From CS4-C045 sp963844115 (GTDB lineage: Bacteria; Planctomycetota; Planctomycetia; Pirellulales; UBA7805), in NCBI GenBank assembly GCA_963844115.1, contig CAWJNN010000046.1:1-64000 (forward strand): DNA of 64,000 bases, read 5' to 3'. The notes below the pieces were generated by a model. The model made no database searches, was not told where the DNA came from, and was given only the letters and a program-made list of their open reading frames with translations. Position numbers and translations under genes: made by a program. Shown piece by piece: positions 51,261 through 61,598 of the stretch (the stretch's first letter is position 1; every line of letters starts with the position of its first letter).

Positions 51261-53027
51261 TCAATAGCTTGCACGTCGCGCGTGCGACGCGCTGTCGGGT
51301 ATCGGCGTCACATCTTGTTGCGGCAGGGGCGCTTCATTGACGAATCCAACGCCCAGCATGTCGAGCAACGTGCTGCGAACCAGGTGCACTCCGACAATGG
51401 ACAGGTTGTAGTCCACCAATGATCGAGAATACGCGGTCTCAGTTTCCGCCGTGCGACGTTGAGCTTCCAGCACCCGGTCCAGATCAGCATCTCCGGCCGC
51501 ATGCCGTTTGATTTCCGCGTCCAAATGAATCCGCGCCGCATCGCGGCTCTTTCCCAGTGACCTCGTCACGGCGAAGGCACGTTCGCGTTCGTTAAAGGCC
51601 TCGCGTAATTGGGCCGCCAGCTGCTTTTCTTGCTCAATAAGAATCGCCTGTTCGCGGCTTAGATGCAGCTCGGCATTGCGAGTTCCAGATTGCTCGCGAC
51701 GATTGCCCAGTGCCCGGTCGACCTGGACGCCAGCCTGCCATCCTGTGAACGCATCGCCAAATAGAGTGGACTGGTTGCTCAATTCAGCCAGCGGGCGACG
51801 ATACTGTCCCACCAGGGCCACGTCCCACCGCTCCATATTGCGGGCGGCGATCACTTCCAATTCGCGTTGGGATACGTTGACCCGTTGTTTGCGAAGTTCG
51901 ACGCGACGGTTCTGCGCCAACGCCAGCGATTCCTCCCAGTCAAATTGCAGCTCGGTTTCCAGCGGCTGGGTAGACGGTTGGACGAGCGAGTGGTCGACAG
52001 CTGGCAAACCGAGCAACGAGCGTAGCTTGAGTTCTACTGAATAGACGCCGCCTTTACCGGAGGATCCGACCGCGGCATTCTGGAAGGCGGCATCGGCCGC
52101 ATAGAACTGTTGTCTTGCCAGGGCTTCGAAATCAGCGGGACTGACGTTGGCTTCGACGCGACGCTGTTCAAGGTCCCAGGATCGCTGCGCAAGTTCTCGA
52201 GCGCGACGCTTCGTTTCCAGGTCCTGATAGGCAAAATGCAGCTCCCAATACGTATTGACCACCTCGGCGACGTAATCACGAACGGCGCGCTCCATTTCGA
52301 TATGAGACCGCTCAGAATTCAAGCGAGCGATTCGCACTCCACGATAGCTGCCAGTTTGAGCGTACGGTCCTGCGATCTCGTTAACCTCACGGCCAGCACC
52401 GCGCATTAGCGGCTGACGCACGGATGCGCCGACCGCAGCAAAAGCACCGGACGCGAGATCCGGATCATGGCCACCTAGTCCCCCGTAGGTCACGCGCGTT
52501 CCGGATCGATAGGTCTTGGTCCAGCCCGCACTTGCCAGCGACTGGGGTTGCGTGAAGGTACCGAACGTGCCTCCGGCCCCCGAGCCGCCCAGGCCTTGTC
52601 CGCCACCATTTCCGGTGAGCGACGATTGGAGCCGTGTATCGAATGCTGATTGCGCTGCTATCTGCCCCCCGTTGGGATCGGAATCGACGATCTGCGGATC
52701 GAACCGCGTTCGCACGGACTCGGGCGCAACCAGTACCCGGCCGCCGGCGTTACGAATGACCGGGCTGTTCTCCAATCCCATGCGAACGGCTGCCTCCAAT
52801 GTCAGCGGTGTTCTTGGCAGGTGATCGATCTGACGCAGGGACGGCGGCGAAGGTGAAGGCGCCGGAGACGCGTACGAGACGGATTGGATGGTCGGTGCAG
52901 GGATCGATGGGCTGGGCGGAACCACGTATTCTCCTGGGTGACGAAACACGATCGGCGTGTTTGTCTTACATCCGGCGACAGCAACGACAAGTATCGTTGT
53001 TACTAAACGGAGTTTCCCCCGAAACAT
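51261..53027 (-). CDS. TolC-family outer-membrane efflux lipoprotein
   Basis: The protein has 588 residues. The signal peptide ends in a lipobox (VVAVAGC, Cys near residue 20). A Pro/Ser-rich stretch leads to TLEAAVRMGLENSP, the usual start of the channel fold. The coiled alpha barrel has two halves: RAVRDYVAEVVNTYWELHFA with RVEANVSPADFEALARQQF, then ERERAFAVTRSLGK with RTAETETAYSRSLVDYNLS. Family members form trimeric channels through the outer membrane and periplasm. The MacA/MacB-like pair 9-12 kb upstream lacks its own channel, so this is the likely partner, though it is on the other strand. Confidence 0.9.
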   Translation of the reverse strand: MFRGKLRLVTTILVVAVAGCKTNTPIVFRHPGEYVVPPSPSIPAPTIQSVSYASPAPSPSPPSLRQIDHLPRTPLTLEAAVRMGLENSPVIRNAGGRVLVAPESVRTRFDPQIVDSDPNGGQIAAQSAFDTRLQSSLTGNGGGQGLGGSGAGGTFGTFTQPQSLASAGWTKTYRSGTRVTYGGLGGHDPDLASGAFAAVGASVRQPLMRGAGREVNEIAGPYAQTGSYRGVRIARLNSERSHIEMERAVRDYVAEVVNTYWELHFAYQDLETKRRARELAQRSWDLEQRRVEANVSPADFEALARQQFYAADAAFQNAAVGSSGKGGVYSVELKLRSLLGLPAVDHSLVQPSTQPLETELQFDWEESLALAQNRRVELRKQRVNVSQRELEVIAARNMERWDVALVGQYRRPLAELSNQSTLFGDAFTGWQAGVQVDRALGNRREQSGTRNAELHLSREQAILIEQEKQLAAQLREAFNERERAFAVTRSLGKSRDAARIHLDAEIKRHAAGDADLDRVLEAQRRTAETETAYSRSLVDYNLSIVGVHLVRSTLLDMLGVGFVNEAPLPQQDVTPIPDSASHARRASY

Positions 53028-53263
53028 GCGTCGTCTTTCGTTACTGTTTTGCGCAGACGAAGGGCCCAGACCGCAATCGGCCGGGATTCCTGCTAGCAGC
53101 GCATTCAGATAGCGGGGTTCGATTTACGAATGGATCCACTTCATTCATCGGCCTGGTATATTCGGCATGTCACGACGAATCCGAATGAACGTTTTAATTT
53201 GCCGTAAGTCGCCAGCTTATCAAACCATTAAACTCACCGAGCCGCCGGACAAGCACGAGTCGG

Positions 53264-53545
53264 TTGGACGAACTCAAGCAGCGGTTGCCGGGTTTCTTGG
53301 ATTCGATAACTCGTTCGAAGTCCGTGGCCTTGGCGTTCTATAACGCGGGTACAGATGTCTATGAAGGCGATCAGCTGGGCGGATTACACCTTACGGCCAG
53401 TGGTGTCTTGGATCGTGATCTTTATGTCGTCGCGGAGCTGCGGAAGCGTAAGATACCAACGGTGATGCTTCTGAGCGGTGGATATAGTAGTGAGAGTTAC
53501 CAGTTGGTTGCCAATTCGGTCAATGAGTTGATCGCCCGTTACTAA
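53264..53545 (+). pseudogene. Histone-deacetylase-family (AcuC-like) C-terminal remnant
   Basis: Ninety-three residues match the end of deacetylases of the HDAC/AcuC/AphA fold: AFYNAGTDVYEGDQLGGLHL, where the Asp and the Gly-rich loop form part of the zinc and substrate site, then ASGVLDRDLYVV and TVMLLSGGYSSESYQLVANS. The first two thirds of the enzyme, with its His-His pair and HxGNG-type motifs, are absent. The 235 bases upstream show no matching sequence in any frame. I take this as a 5' deletion, not a frameshift. A TTG at 53264 could start a fragment, which would be inactive. Confidence 0.72.
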
Positions 53546-53563
53546 AATCGGCGCTAACGTTCG

Positions 53564-54007
53564 ATGATTGCAACGATGCCCGTCATACGGCGCTTGACGC
53601 GCCTGCTCGGCTACGTGTGGACCTCGCCCTGGACGGCAGTGGGCTTCGCCATCGGTCTGGCCGGGGTGGCAACGGGAGGTCGAATGCGACGGCGGGGCCG
53701 GGTGATCGAGTTCCACGGCGGCGCCGTGACCTGGCTGCTCAATCGCTTGACCCGGAGTGATTTCAGGATCGCCATGACGTTAGGTCACACGATTCTGGGG
53801 CAAACAGACGCTGCCTTGGATATTTCGCGCGAACATGAGATGGTTCATGTGCGTCAGTATGAGCGCTGGGGTCCGTTCTTTATTCCAGCTTATTTGGGAT
53901 GTTCGCTGGTGCTGCTGCTGGCCGGCAGGGACGCCTATCGCGACAATCCGTTTGAGCGGGAGGCGTTCGGCGAGGGGGACTGCCACCACGACCACGGACG
54001 TCGCTAA
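53564..54007 (+). CDS. Small membrane protein with an HExxH motif
   Basis: The protein has 147 residues (ATG 53564; ATG 53579 is an equally good start). A first hydrophobic segment (TAVGFAIGLAGVATGG) is followed by a soluble middle. The zinc-peptidase-like motif is HEMVH in the stretch ISREHEMVHVRQYERWGP, and a second membrane segment (FFIPAYLGCSLVLLLAG) comes next. The tail contains NPFEREAFG and a His/Asp-rich end (CHHDHGRR). The His-Glu-His and later Glu look like metal ligands, so a minimal membrane metallopeptidase is possible. I do not recognise a characterised family. It starts 18 bases after the deacetylase remnant and 21 bases before rtcB. Confidence 0.68.
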   Translation: MIATMPVIRRLTRLLGYVWTSPWTAVGFAIGLAGVATGGRMRRRGRVIEFHGGAVTWLLNRLTRSDFRIAMTLGHTILGQTDAALDISREHEMVHVRQYERWGPFFIPAYLGCSLVLLLAGRDAYRDNPFEREAFGEGDCHHDHGRR

Positions 54008-54028
54008 CACACGGGGAGATGAATCAGC

Positions 54029-55419
54029 GTGAATAGTCGACAGCTAGAAAAACTGGGCGTACCGGTAGACTGCGTAAAGGATGCGATTGTAGCGATTCAG
54101 AACGTCGTCAAGAGTGGAAAGCCGAAAGGGCGAAATCTAAAGCAGCTGATTAAGTCAGTCCTTGAGTCGCCCTCCGACCACGTCGATGACGAACATCTGG
54201 GTTCGTTCGCCCGTTCGATTATCGAAGACCGGGAATTCGTCCGCGCAGAACCTGTCAGCTACCGAACCTGGGGCGAAGAATATATCGACGAGGCATCTCA
54301 CGCGCAGATGCGGCAGGCTTGCCGTGTGCCAGTGGCAACCGGCGCCGCGCTGATGCCAGATGCGCACGTTGGTTATGGTCTGCCAATTGGTGGTGTGCTG
54401 GCCTGTGATAACGCGGTGATTCCCTATGCGGTAGGCGTCGATATCGCATGTCGCATGAAGCTGTCGGTGCTGGATATGCCAACCGAAACCATCAAATCGC
54501 GATTCAATCTCTATCGCGAGGCGCTGGAAGGCGGTACGCGCTTTGGCGTGGGTTCCAACTTTCAGAAGCCGAAGTCGCACGACGTGATGGATCAAGACTG
54601 GACGGTGAGCAAGATTACGCGCAAGCACCGGGATCGCGCGTGGCACCAGCTCGGTACGTCGGGTTCGGGAAACCACTTCGTGGAATTTGGCGTGCTGACG
54701 CTGTCGGAAGCCGATGATGAGATCGGCTTGGAGGCTGGCAGCTATGTTGCGCTATTGAGCCACAGTGGTAGCCGTGGGGTTGGCGCAGCGGTCTGTTCGA
54801 CTTATAGCAACATCGCGCGGCGCAGCTTTCGCCAAAGTACGAGGACCTCGGCCGATTGGCCTGGCTCAGTCTCGACAGCGAGGAAGGACAGGAGTATTGG
54901 GCGGCGATGAACCTGATGGGTGACTATGCCGCCGCGAACCACGACGTCATTCACAAGTCGGTCTCGAAGCTGCTGGGCGCCAAGATCGTTGCGGGCGTCG
55001 AAAATCACCACAACTTCGCCTGGAAGGAGACCCATGGCGGCAAGGAAGTGATCGTCCATCGCAAAGGCGCGACGCCAGCGGCCGAAGGTGAACTGGGCGT
55101 GATTCCAGGATCGATGGCGGCTCCCGCTTTCGTCGTGCGCGGAAAAGGAAATGCCGAATCGTTGCGTTCCGCGTCACACGGTGCCGGACGCCGAATGTCG
55201 CGCACGAAGGCCAAGGAAAAGTACAACTGGCGGGCGGTCAAGAACGACTTGGAAAAGAAGGGAATTCGCGTTCTATCCGCGGGCGCCGATGAAGTGCCGG
55301 GCGTTTACAAGAACATTGAAGAAGTCATGCAAGAACAGTCCGACCTGGTCGCCATCGTCGCGCGATTCGACCCCAAGATCGTCAAAATGTGCGACGACGG
55401 TAGCAAGCCGGAAGACTGA
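54029..55419 (+). CDS. rtcB: RNA-splicing ligase RtcB (one frameshift)
   Basis: About 463 residues after bridging. RtcB joins RNA 2',3'-cyclic phosphate or 3'-phosphate ends to 5'-hydroxyls using GTP and manganese. Visible marks are PDAHVGYGLPIGGVLA and GVDIACRMKL (metal site), GTSGSGNHFVEFG, LLSHSGSRGVGAAV, GVENHHNFAW with the catalytic His context, SHGAGRRMSR and the C-terminal DEVPGVYKNIEEVM. The frame breaks near 54815-54825: one base is missing just before QLSPKYEDLGRLAW, and both halves are otherwise complete. The GTG start follows GGGGAG. No Archease or RtcA gene is next to it in this window. Confidence 0.93.
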
Positions 55420-55527
55420 CCTGCGCGAAACAGCCCGGCAGTACGGTCTACCGCTGGCGCGCTCGTTGAACGATTGTTCCCAGCGCAATTACGTCTGCTA
55501 TCATGGCCCAGAATGCCGTTGTCCACA

Positions 55528-56217
55528 CTAGAGTTCGAAATTAAAGCCATGTTTTGTCAGGCGGCGATACGTCTTGCTGTCGAATTTGTAGAGCCTTGCT
55601 GCTCGATGCGCGACGTCGGTCTCGACTTCGTCGAGTTCGATTAAGATGCCCATGCTGAGGATTTTCTTGCGAAAATTGCGCTTGTCCAATGGGCGGTCGA
55701 GCACGACCTCGTAAAGGTGTTGAATTTGCCTTAGGGTGAATTTCGTTGGCAGCAGTTCGAAGCCCAGCGGCTGGTAGCGAACCTTGCCGCGAAGTCTTTC
55801 GTGTGCCATCCGCAGGATCGTCTGATGATCAAAGGCCAGGCGCGGCACATCGTGGGCCGCAAACCAGGCAGCATTTCGAGCGTCCGTAGCGGCTTGAACG
55901 CGATGATCGGAGAGTTTGACCAGGGCATAGTACGCCACCGTGACCACGCGCTGGCGCGGGTCGCGTTCAATCGCTCCGATCGTGTACAGCTGCTCAAGAA
56001 ATACATTTTCGATCCCCGTTTCCTCCTGGAGTTCCCGCAGAGCTGATTCCTCCAAGGTTTCGTCCATCTGGACAAAACCGCCGGGCAACGCCCACCGACC
56101 TTCGAAGGGGGGCGCGTCACGCTGGATCAGCAGTACTTTCAGATCCTCGTCGTCCAGTCCGAAGACGACGCAATCGACAGTCAAGGCAGGCCGTGGGTGG
56201 CGGTAGCTGTATTTCAT
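55528..56217 (-). CDS. nrtR: NrtR-type Nudix regulator (or ADP-ribose hydrolase)
   Basis: The protein has 229 residues from the ATG at 56217. The N-terminal Nudix domain is LTVDCVVFGLDDEDLKVLL, then GGFVQMDETLEESALRELQEE with TGIE, an intact Nudix box. The C-terminal part (LPTKFTLRQIQHLYEVV, KRNFRKKIL) is the winged-helix seen in NrtR regulators and related ADP-ribose hydrolases. NrtR represses NAD-synthesis genes and lets go on binding ADP-ribose. It lies 111 bases downstream of nadE on the same strand, and a candidate operator lies ahead of nadE, so autoregulation of NAD synthesis is likely. Because the Nudix box is complete, catalytic activity may be kept. Confidence 0.85.
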   Translation of the reverse strand: MKYSYRHPRPALTVDCVVFGLDDEDLKVLLIQRDAPPFEGRWALPGGFVQMDETLEESALRELQEETGIENVFLEQLYTIGAIERDPRQRVVTVAYYALVKLSDHRVQAATDARNAAWFAAHDVPRLAFDHQTILRMAHERLRGKVRYQPLGFELLPTKFTLRQIQHLYEVVLDRPLDKRNFRKKILSMGILIELDEVETDVAHRAARLYKFDSKTYRRLTKHGFNFEL

Positions 56218-56328
56218 CTCGGTATCGAGTGTTGGACAGCGCAACTTTGACGCGACGCTATCGCATGGAAGCGGTCAACAGCAATTCGTTCCCCGTGTCC
56301 GCCGTGACCCCGTGGATGCTACCCCGGC

Positions 56329-58319
56329 TTACAGGTCCGCCGCGAGACTTCGCAGGTCGGTCAGTTCTTGCTGGAAGCCGCCGGACAGGATGGGAAAGCG
56401 ACACCACGTCTTGGGGTCGAGGTTCTTGTCGTCCAGGTGAAAGGAGGGAGCGTACCGCTCGCGTTTCCATTGATTGGCGCCCAGAGACGAAAAAACCGTT
56501 CGACCCACTCGGCTAATTGTGCCGGACCGTATTGAGGAAAGTCACTGCGCATGATTTGAAATACACACACCGGACCGTTCTTGTCGCGAATCGCCGCCCG
56601 CTCAATCGCATCCAATAAGTCGTAGGGCATCAAATCGTTTTCGTCCGTCTGCTTGTCTTCGTGGGGCCGCAATTCGGCGGTCGGCTGTTGGGTAACGACC
56701 AGGTCCAGCACCGGCAGGCTTCCCACGTTTTCTGGTCCCTGGTCGCGCATCCAGACCAGCCATTGCTGCAGAAAGGCCTTATCGATCCCGGCAATTGGCG
56801 AAAGGCCGCCGCACGTATCTCCGTCCATGGTCGCGTAGCCGACGGCGGCTTCCGATCGGTTGCTGGTGGAAAGCAACAGCGCATTTCGAATATTGGCCAA
56901 TAGCCAGACGCTCGGGGCCCGCACACGAGCCTGAATATTCTGGAGTGCGATATCATCGTCCTGCCAATTCAATTCGCGTCCGATCTGGGCGGATATCGCG
57001 TCGATGTACGAGTCGACCATCGAGTCGATCTCCAACAACATAAATTCGGCACCAACCGCCTCGGCAACTTTGGAAGCCGCCTCACGGGTTGTGATCGAGC
57101 TGTTCCTGGTCGCCTGGTAGACGCAGGTCAGCAAACGACGGACTATCGTCTGGGCGTCCGCGTTCTGGTCGAGTTCCTGATTCGCTGCCAGTTTTTCCAG
57201 GAATCGCTGCGCGCCCAATTCGTGCAAACCGATTTTGACCAGCATCCAAACCAGGACCGTCACGGCAGAGGAGTCGGCACCGCCGCTGAGAGAGACGACA
57301 AAGCCGTCCGAGCGACTCTTGCGCAAGTAGTCGAACAAGCCAAGCGCCACCGCGCGTGAGAATTCCTCTTCCTTAATCGACGGGCCGGTCTCCCAAGGGT
57401 CCAGGGTCGGTTCGCGCCGTTCGGGTTTTTGCGGCGGAAGCTTCAAGTCGCATTTAATGGTCGCCAATTCCAGGTTTTGCTCGTCGGGTTGAAAACTGGC
57501 GCGGCGGGATCGATTCATCCGCGTAAAGTCGACATCGCAAACCGCCGTGGTGACATGAAAGTCCTGAAAGGAGAACCGCGATCCTTCTGCCACCATCTGG
57601 CCGTTGCTGGCCACGAGCGTCGCGCCGTCATAGATGACTCGTCCCGCTTCATTTCCCAGGAGGTTGGCGTAGACGTAGTTCACACCAAACGCCCGTGAAC
57701 TTTCCAGAACGAGCCGTCGTCGTACGACCTGCTTGTCAAAGGCAAAATGGCTGGCGCTGGGATTCAGAATGACGTCAACGCCTGCCGCGGCGAGGTCACT
57801 GCCGGGACGCCGCGCCACCCAGGCATCCTCGCAGATCTCGAATCCAATTCGGACCCCGTTACATTCGAAGATCAGATCGCCGATGGGATATTCCTTGCCA
57901 TCCAATTCGATTCGGTCAGCCTGCTGGCGAGGCCAGGGCTTGAACCAGCGTGGTTCGTAGTGAATCCCATCACCCGCCAGGTTCTGCTTGGCCACAAAAC
58001 CGAGGATTTCGCCGTCAGCGATCAGGCAGGCGCAGTTGTACAGCGCACCGCTACGCAGCAACGGGAGTCCCAGCGAAACGATGAGTCCACTTGTTTCCGT
58101 AACCAGATCCAGCAGGACGCCGCGCGCGCGATCTTGGACGTCGACCGACAGAAACGCGTCCTCGCAGCCGTAACCTGTAATACAAAGCTCCGGCAGACAA
58201 ACGATACTCGCGTCTTGTCGGCGAGCCTCCGCGATGGCGGCACGAATGTTCGCCGCGTTGCCGATCCAGTCCAGCGGCGTCTGGTTGACAGCGGCCGCGG
58301 CGATCTTGATTAATTGCAT
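56329..58319 (-). CDS. nadE: Glutamine-dependent NAD+ synthetase (one frameshift)
   Basis: About 663 residues. The N-terminal nitrilase-type amidase (VCLPELCITGYGCED with its Glu, KQNLAGDGIHYEPRWF with its Lys, FEICEDAW with the nucleophile Cys) frees ammonia from glutamine. The C-terminal synthetase has the ATP loop VVSLSGGADSSAV and SNRSEAAVGYATMDGD. Together they convert deamido-NAD to NAD. A missing base near 56487 shifts the last 50 residues; the other frame restores the family ending (NQWKRERYAPSFHLDDKN, CRFPILSGGF) and a TAA at 56329, which I use as the end. It is probably controlled by the NrtR-type gene that follows. Confidence 0.93.
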
Positions 58320-58807
58320 GGCGGGGTCGTCTGGTTCCTAACAATCTGTTCCCGGTGGCAAAGCACTAGCTTTCAATAGCCGTACGCCATGCTTAGCGGA
58401 TACAGGTCGGTCAACAGCGCGAGGCCCGTCCCGTAAATCCCGCCCCGTAAAACTTAGATAGTCTGGCCATAGTCTCCGAACCCTTTATTAGTGTAATATA
58501 TACACTAACAAGCCGGCTACCAAGCGGGCGTGAATGTTGTTGGAATCCAGCTTTTAGGCAGCCAAATTGAGATAAGCCGGCGAAACGACTCGCCGCGGCG
58601 AGGACTCCAACAGGAAGATCGGTTGCACAACGGAGAGAGATACTTCGGTGCCAGTTTGGTTCGTGTACATCGCGGTCCGTCCTCTACCACAGGCCGCGAA
58701 TATGGGGTTTTTCCCGGAAAACCTGTTCGGCCAACGCCCTGTTGCGCGCGTAGACACTTCTAGCGCGTCGCGTACAATCGTGTCTATTCTTGCGCGAGCC
58801 CAGCAAA
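58320..58807. promoter_or_regulatory. Divergent intergenic region between nadE and addB
   Basis: These 488 bases separate two divergent genes. They contain the candidate NrtR operator and presumably both promoters. An 86-codon minus-strand frame (58554-58814) has no recognisable features and is not called. Confidence 0.5.
58488..58508. promoter_or_regulatory. Candidate NrtR operator upstream of nadE
   Basis: A 21-base palindrome, TTAGTGTA-ATATA-TACACTAA, has perfect 8-base arms. NrtR regulators are known to bind palindromes of about this length with TAGTGT/ACACTA-type halves. It lies about 170 bases upstream of nadE, whose operon includes the NrtR-type gene. It could also affect addB on the other side. 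Confidence 0.65.
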
Positions 58808-61598
58808 ATGCCAATCACACGGACGTTCATTGACTGGCAGCGGCAGCCTCTGCCGGCCGCTGCCGATTATTTGATTGAGCGGTATGCCAGCGGTGCAACG
58901 TTCGACGGTGACCGTGTCTTGGTCGTGACGTCGACGGCCCGCGCGCGGCGGTTGCTGCTGGAACTGCTGCTGCAGCGCGCGGATACTCGCGACCTGGCTT
59001 TTTTGCCGCCATCCATTATCACGGTTGGCAACCTTCCGGAAGAGCTCTACGAGCCACGGCGGCCATTCGCGGGCCGCTTGTTACAACGGATGGCATGGGT
59101 CGAATCGCTACGCAATCTGCCGCGCGAACAGCTAGAGCGGATCGCCGCAGAACCACCACGGCCCGCGGAGGCCGATCGCTGGTTCGAATTGGGGGAACTG
59201 CTATGGCGACAGCATCGAGAATTGGCGGCCGAGGGGCTCGACTTTTCCGACGTGGCCCGCGCTGGCGGCGAGGTGGCCGGCCCCGGCGAGGCACAGCGAT
59301 GGCAAGTGCTGGCCAGCGTCCAAAGGGCTTACCTTGATTTGCTGACTGGCTTGAATCTGTGGGACCGCCAGACGGCACGCCGCGTGGCGATCAAGGATCA
59401 GGAATGCCGCATCGATAAGGACATTGTGCTGGTGGCCACGGCCGACATGAACCGCAGCATGCAGGAAATGCTGGCGCAGGTCGCTGACCGCACGGTCTGT
59501 CTTATCCATGCGCCAACGGATGTAGCCGACTGCTTTGACGGCTTCGGTTGCCTTGTTCCCGACGCGTGGCAGGAGGTGGAACTTCCGTTAGCTGGCGCGG
59601 ACATCCACGTGGTTGGGGGACCTGCCGAGCAGGCAACCGCCGTTGCCCAAGCGCGTAGCTTCTTACGAGGGCCGCTATGCCGCCAACCAGATTACCATCG
59701 GTGTGCCCGACAAGGGGCTCGTTCCCCAGCTGCAGCGGACGTTGAACGAGGTTGGCGTGCGTGCGCGCTACGGCGTGGGCAGGTCCGTTTCGCAGACACT
59801 ACCGTATAAGCTGCTCGACGCCGCGACCCAATACGTCGTCGGCCGGCGCTATCCCGCCTTGGCAGCCTTGGTCCGGCACGCCGACGTTCACGCCTGGCTG
59901 CTGCGCGTAGGTATTACCGGCGACTGGCTGACGGAACTGGATAACTATTATGCAGACCATTTGCCGTCCGCGATGACCGAGTGGCTGGGTGCCGAGGAAC
60001 GTATCCAGTCGATACGCTCCGTTGTGCAGTCGATAGATCAAGCGGTCGCGCTTCTGGGCGGCGGCGCGACGACATTGTCCGAGTGGGCGTCGCGAATCAT
60101 TCAGGTGCTGGTCACCTTTTACGGCGATGTTCAGCTGGACCGCGACAATCCGGCTGAACGCGAAACCCTGGAGACCTGCGAGCGGATACGCGAGGGGTTG
60201 GTTGAATTTCATGCGTTACCCCGTGCCATCGCCACGACGTACGAAGCGAGTTCGGCGGTACAGCTTTTCCTGAGCGAACTGGCGCAACAGTCGATTCCAC
60301 CTCCGGCCGATGACCAGGCGATCGAACTGCGCGGCTGGCTGGAACTGCCGACTGATCCGGCCCCGGCCTTGATTGTGACTTCCCTGAACGAAGGCTTCGT
60401 CCCCGATTCGCTGAACAGCGACTTGTTCCTGCCCAATTCGCTGAGGCAGCGGCTGCGCATCCTGGACAACCGGCGCCGTTACGCCCGCGACGCCTATGCC
60501 CTGTCCGTTTTACTCGCGTCGCGCCAGCAGCTCACTCTGATCACCGGGCGGCGCAACACGAGCGGCGACCCGCTAACGCCCAGCCGGTTGCTGTTCGCCA
60601 CCGACCCGGAAACGGTCGCCGCGCGCGCAAAGCAGTTCTTCGACGAAGCCCTCTCGGCAGACGTAGCACCAGCCGCCGTACCGCCCGGCACACCGGATAC
60701 GTCCGAGTTTCAGGTGCCCCGCCCGGAACCGTCAAAGGACCCTGTCGAGTACATGAACGTCACGGCTTTTCGCGCTTATCTGGCCTGTCCCTACCGTTTC
60801 TATCTTTCCCAGATCTTGAAGCTGGCCGCGCTGGATGATGCCCACGAAGAAATGGATGCGGCCGTGTTCGGCATCCTGTTGCACGATGTGTTGAGGCACT
60901 TTGGCGAGTCGGCGCGGCGCGATTCATCCGATGCGGAAGAAATTGAGCATTTTCTGATGGAAACCCTTGATCGCCGCGTGGCCGCCCAGTTCGGCCGCGA
61001 TTACTTGCCGGCCGTCCGTGTCCAGTTGCAACATCTTCGCGCAAGACTCAAAGCTTTCGCCGGCTGGCAGGCCACCTGGCGCGAAAAAGGTTGGCGCATT
61101 GAACGAATTGAAAAAGAGGAAGGCGCCGACCGTTTTGATTTGCAACTGGGGCAGGGCCGCGTAATGAAGGTCGGTGGGCGGATTGATCGCATCGATCGGA
61201 ATGAGAACACCGGCGAATATTCAGTGTTGGATTATAAGACTTCCGATAAGGCGAAACTGCCCGACGAAGTGCATCGCAAGGGCGGCGAGTGGGTTGATCT
61301 GCAGTTGCCGCTGTACCGGCACCTGGTCAAGGCCAGCGGCATCGACGGCGCAGTCCGACTGGGCTATATCGTGCTACCTAAGAATGCCGAGCAGGTCGGT
61401 GCTCGCCTGGCAGAATGGACGGACGCTGAACTAGAACAGGCCGATATCGTGGCGTGCGGCGTGGCGGCCAAGGTGCTGGATCAGCAGTTCTGGCCTCCTG
61501 CCGACGATCCACCGTGGACGATGGACGAGTTCGCTGCGATCTGCCAGGAGGGTGTGTTCGCCAGACAGTGGGCCAGTGCGACAGGAGACACGCGATGA
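58808..61598 (+). CDS. addB: AddB/RexB-like nuclease-helicase subunit (one frameshift)
   Basis: About 930 residues from the ATG at 58808. The first two thirds are a degenerate helicase fold (DRVLVVTSTARARRLLLELL, LIVTSLNEGFVPDS). The end is a PD-(D/E)xK nuclease of the Cas4/RecB type: AYLACPYRFYLSQIL, GILLHDVLRHF, then YSVLDYKTSDKAKLP and WVDLQLPLYRHLV, giving the His, Asp, Lys and Gln-x3-Tyr residues. A surplus base near 59660 splits the frame before VASYEGRYAANQ. The last codon overlaps the next gene's ATG as ATGA, so the two are translationally coupled. With AddA it would process double-strand breaks for RecA. Confidence 0.87.

Noticed and set aside
58554..58814. 86-codon minus-strand frame upstream of addB
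   Set aside because: It shows no recognisable feature, overlaps the addB start and lies within the regulatory gap.
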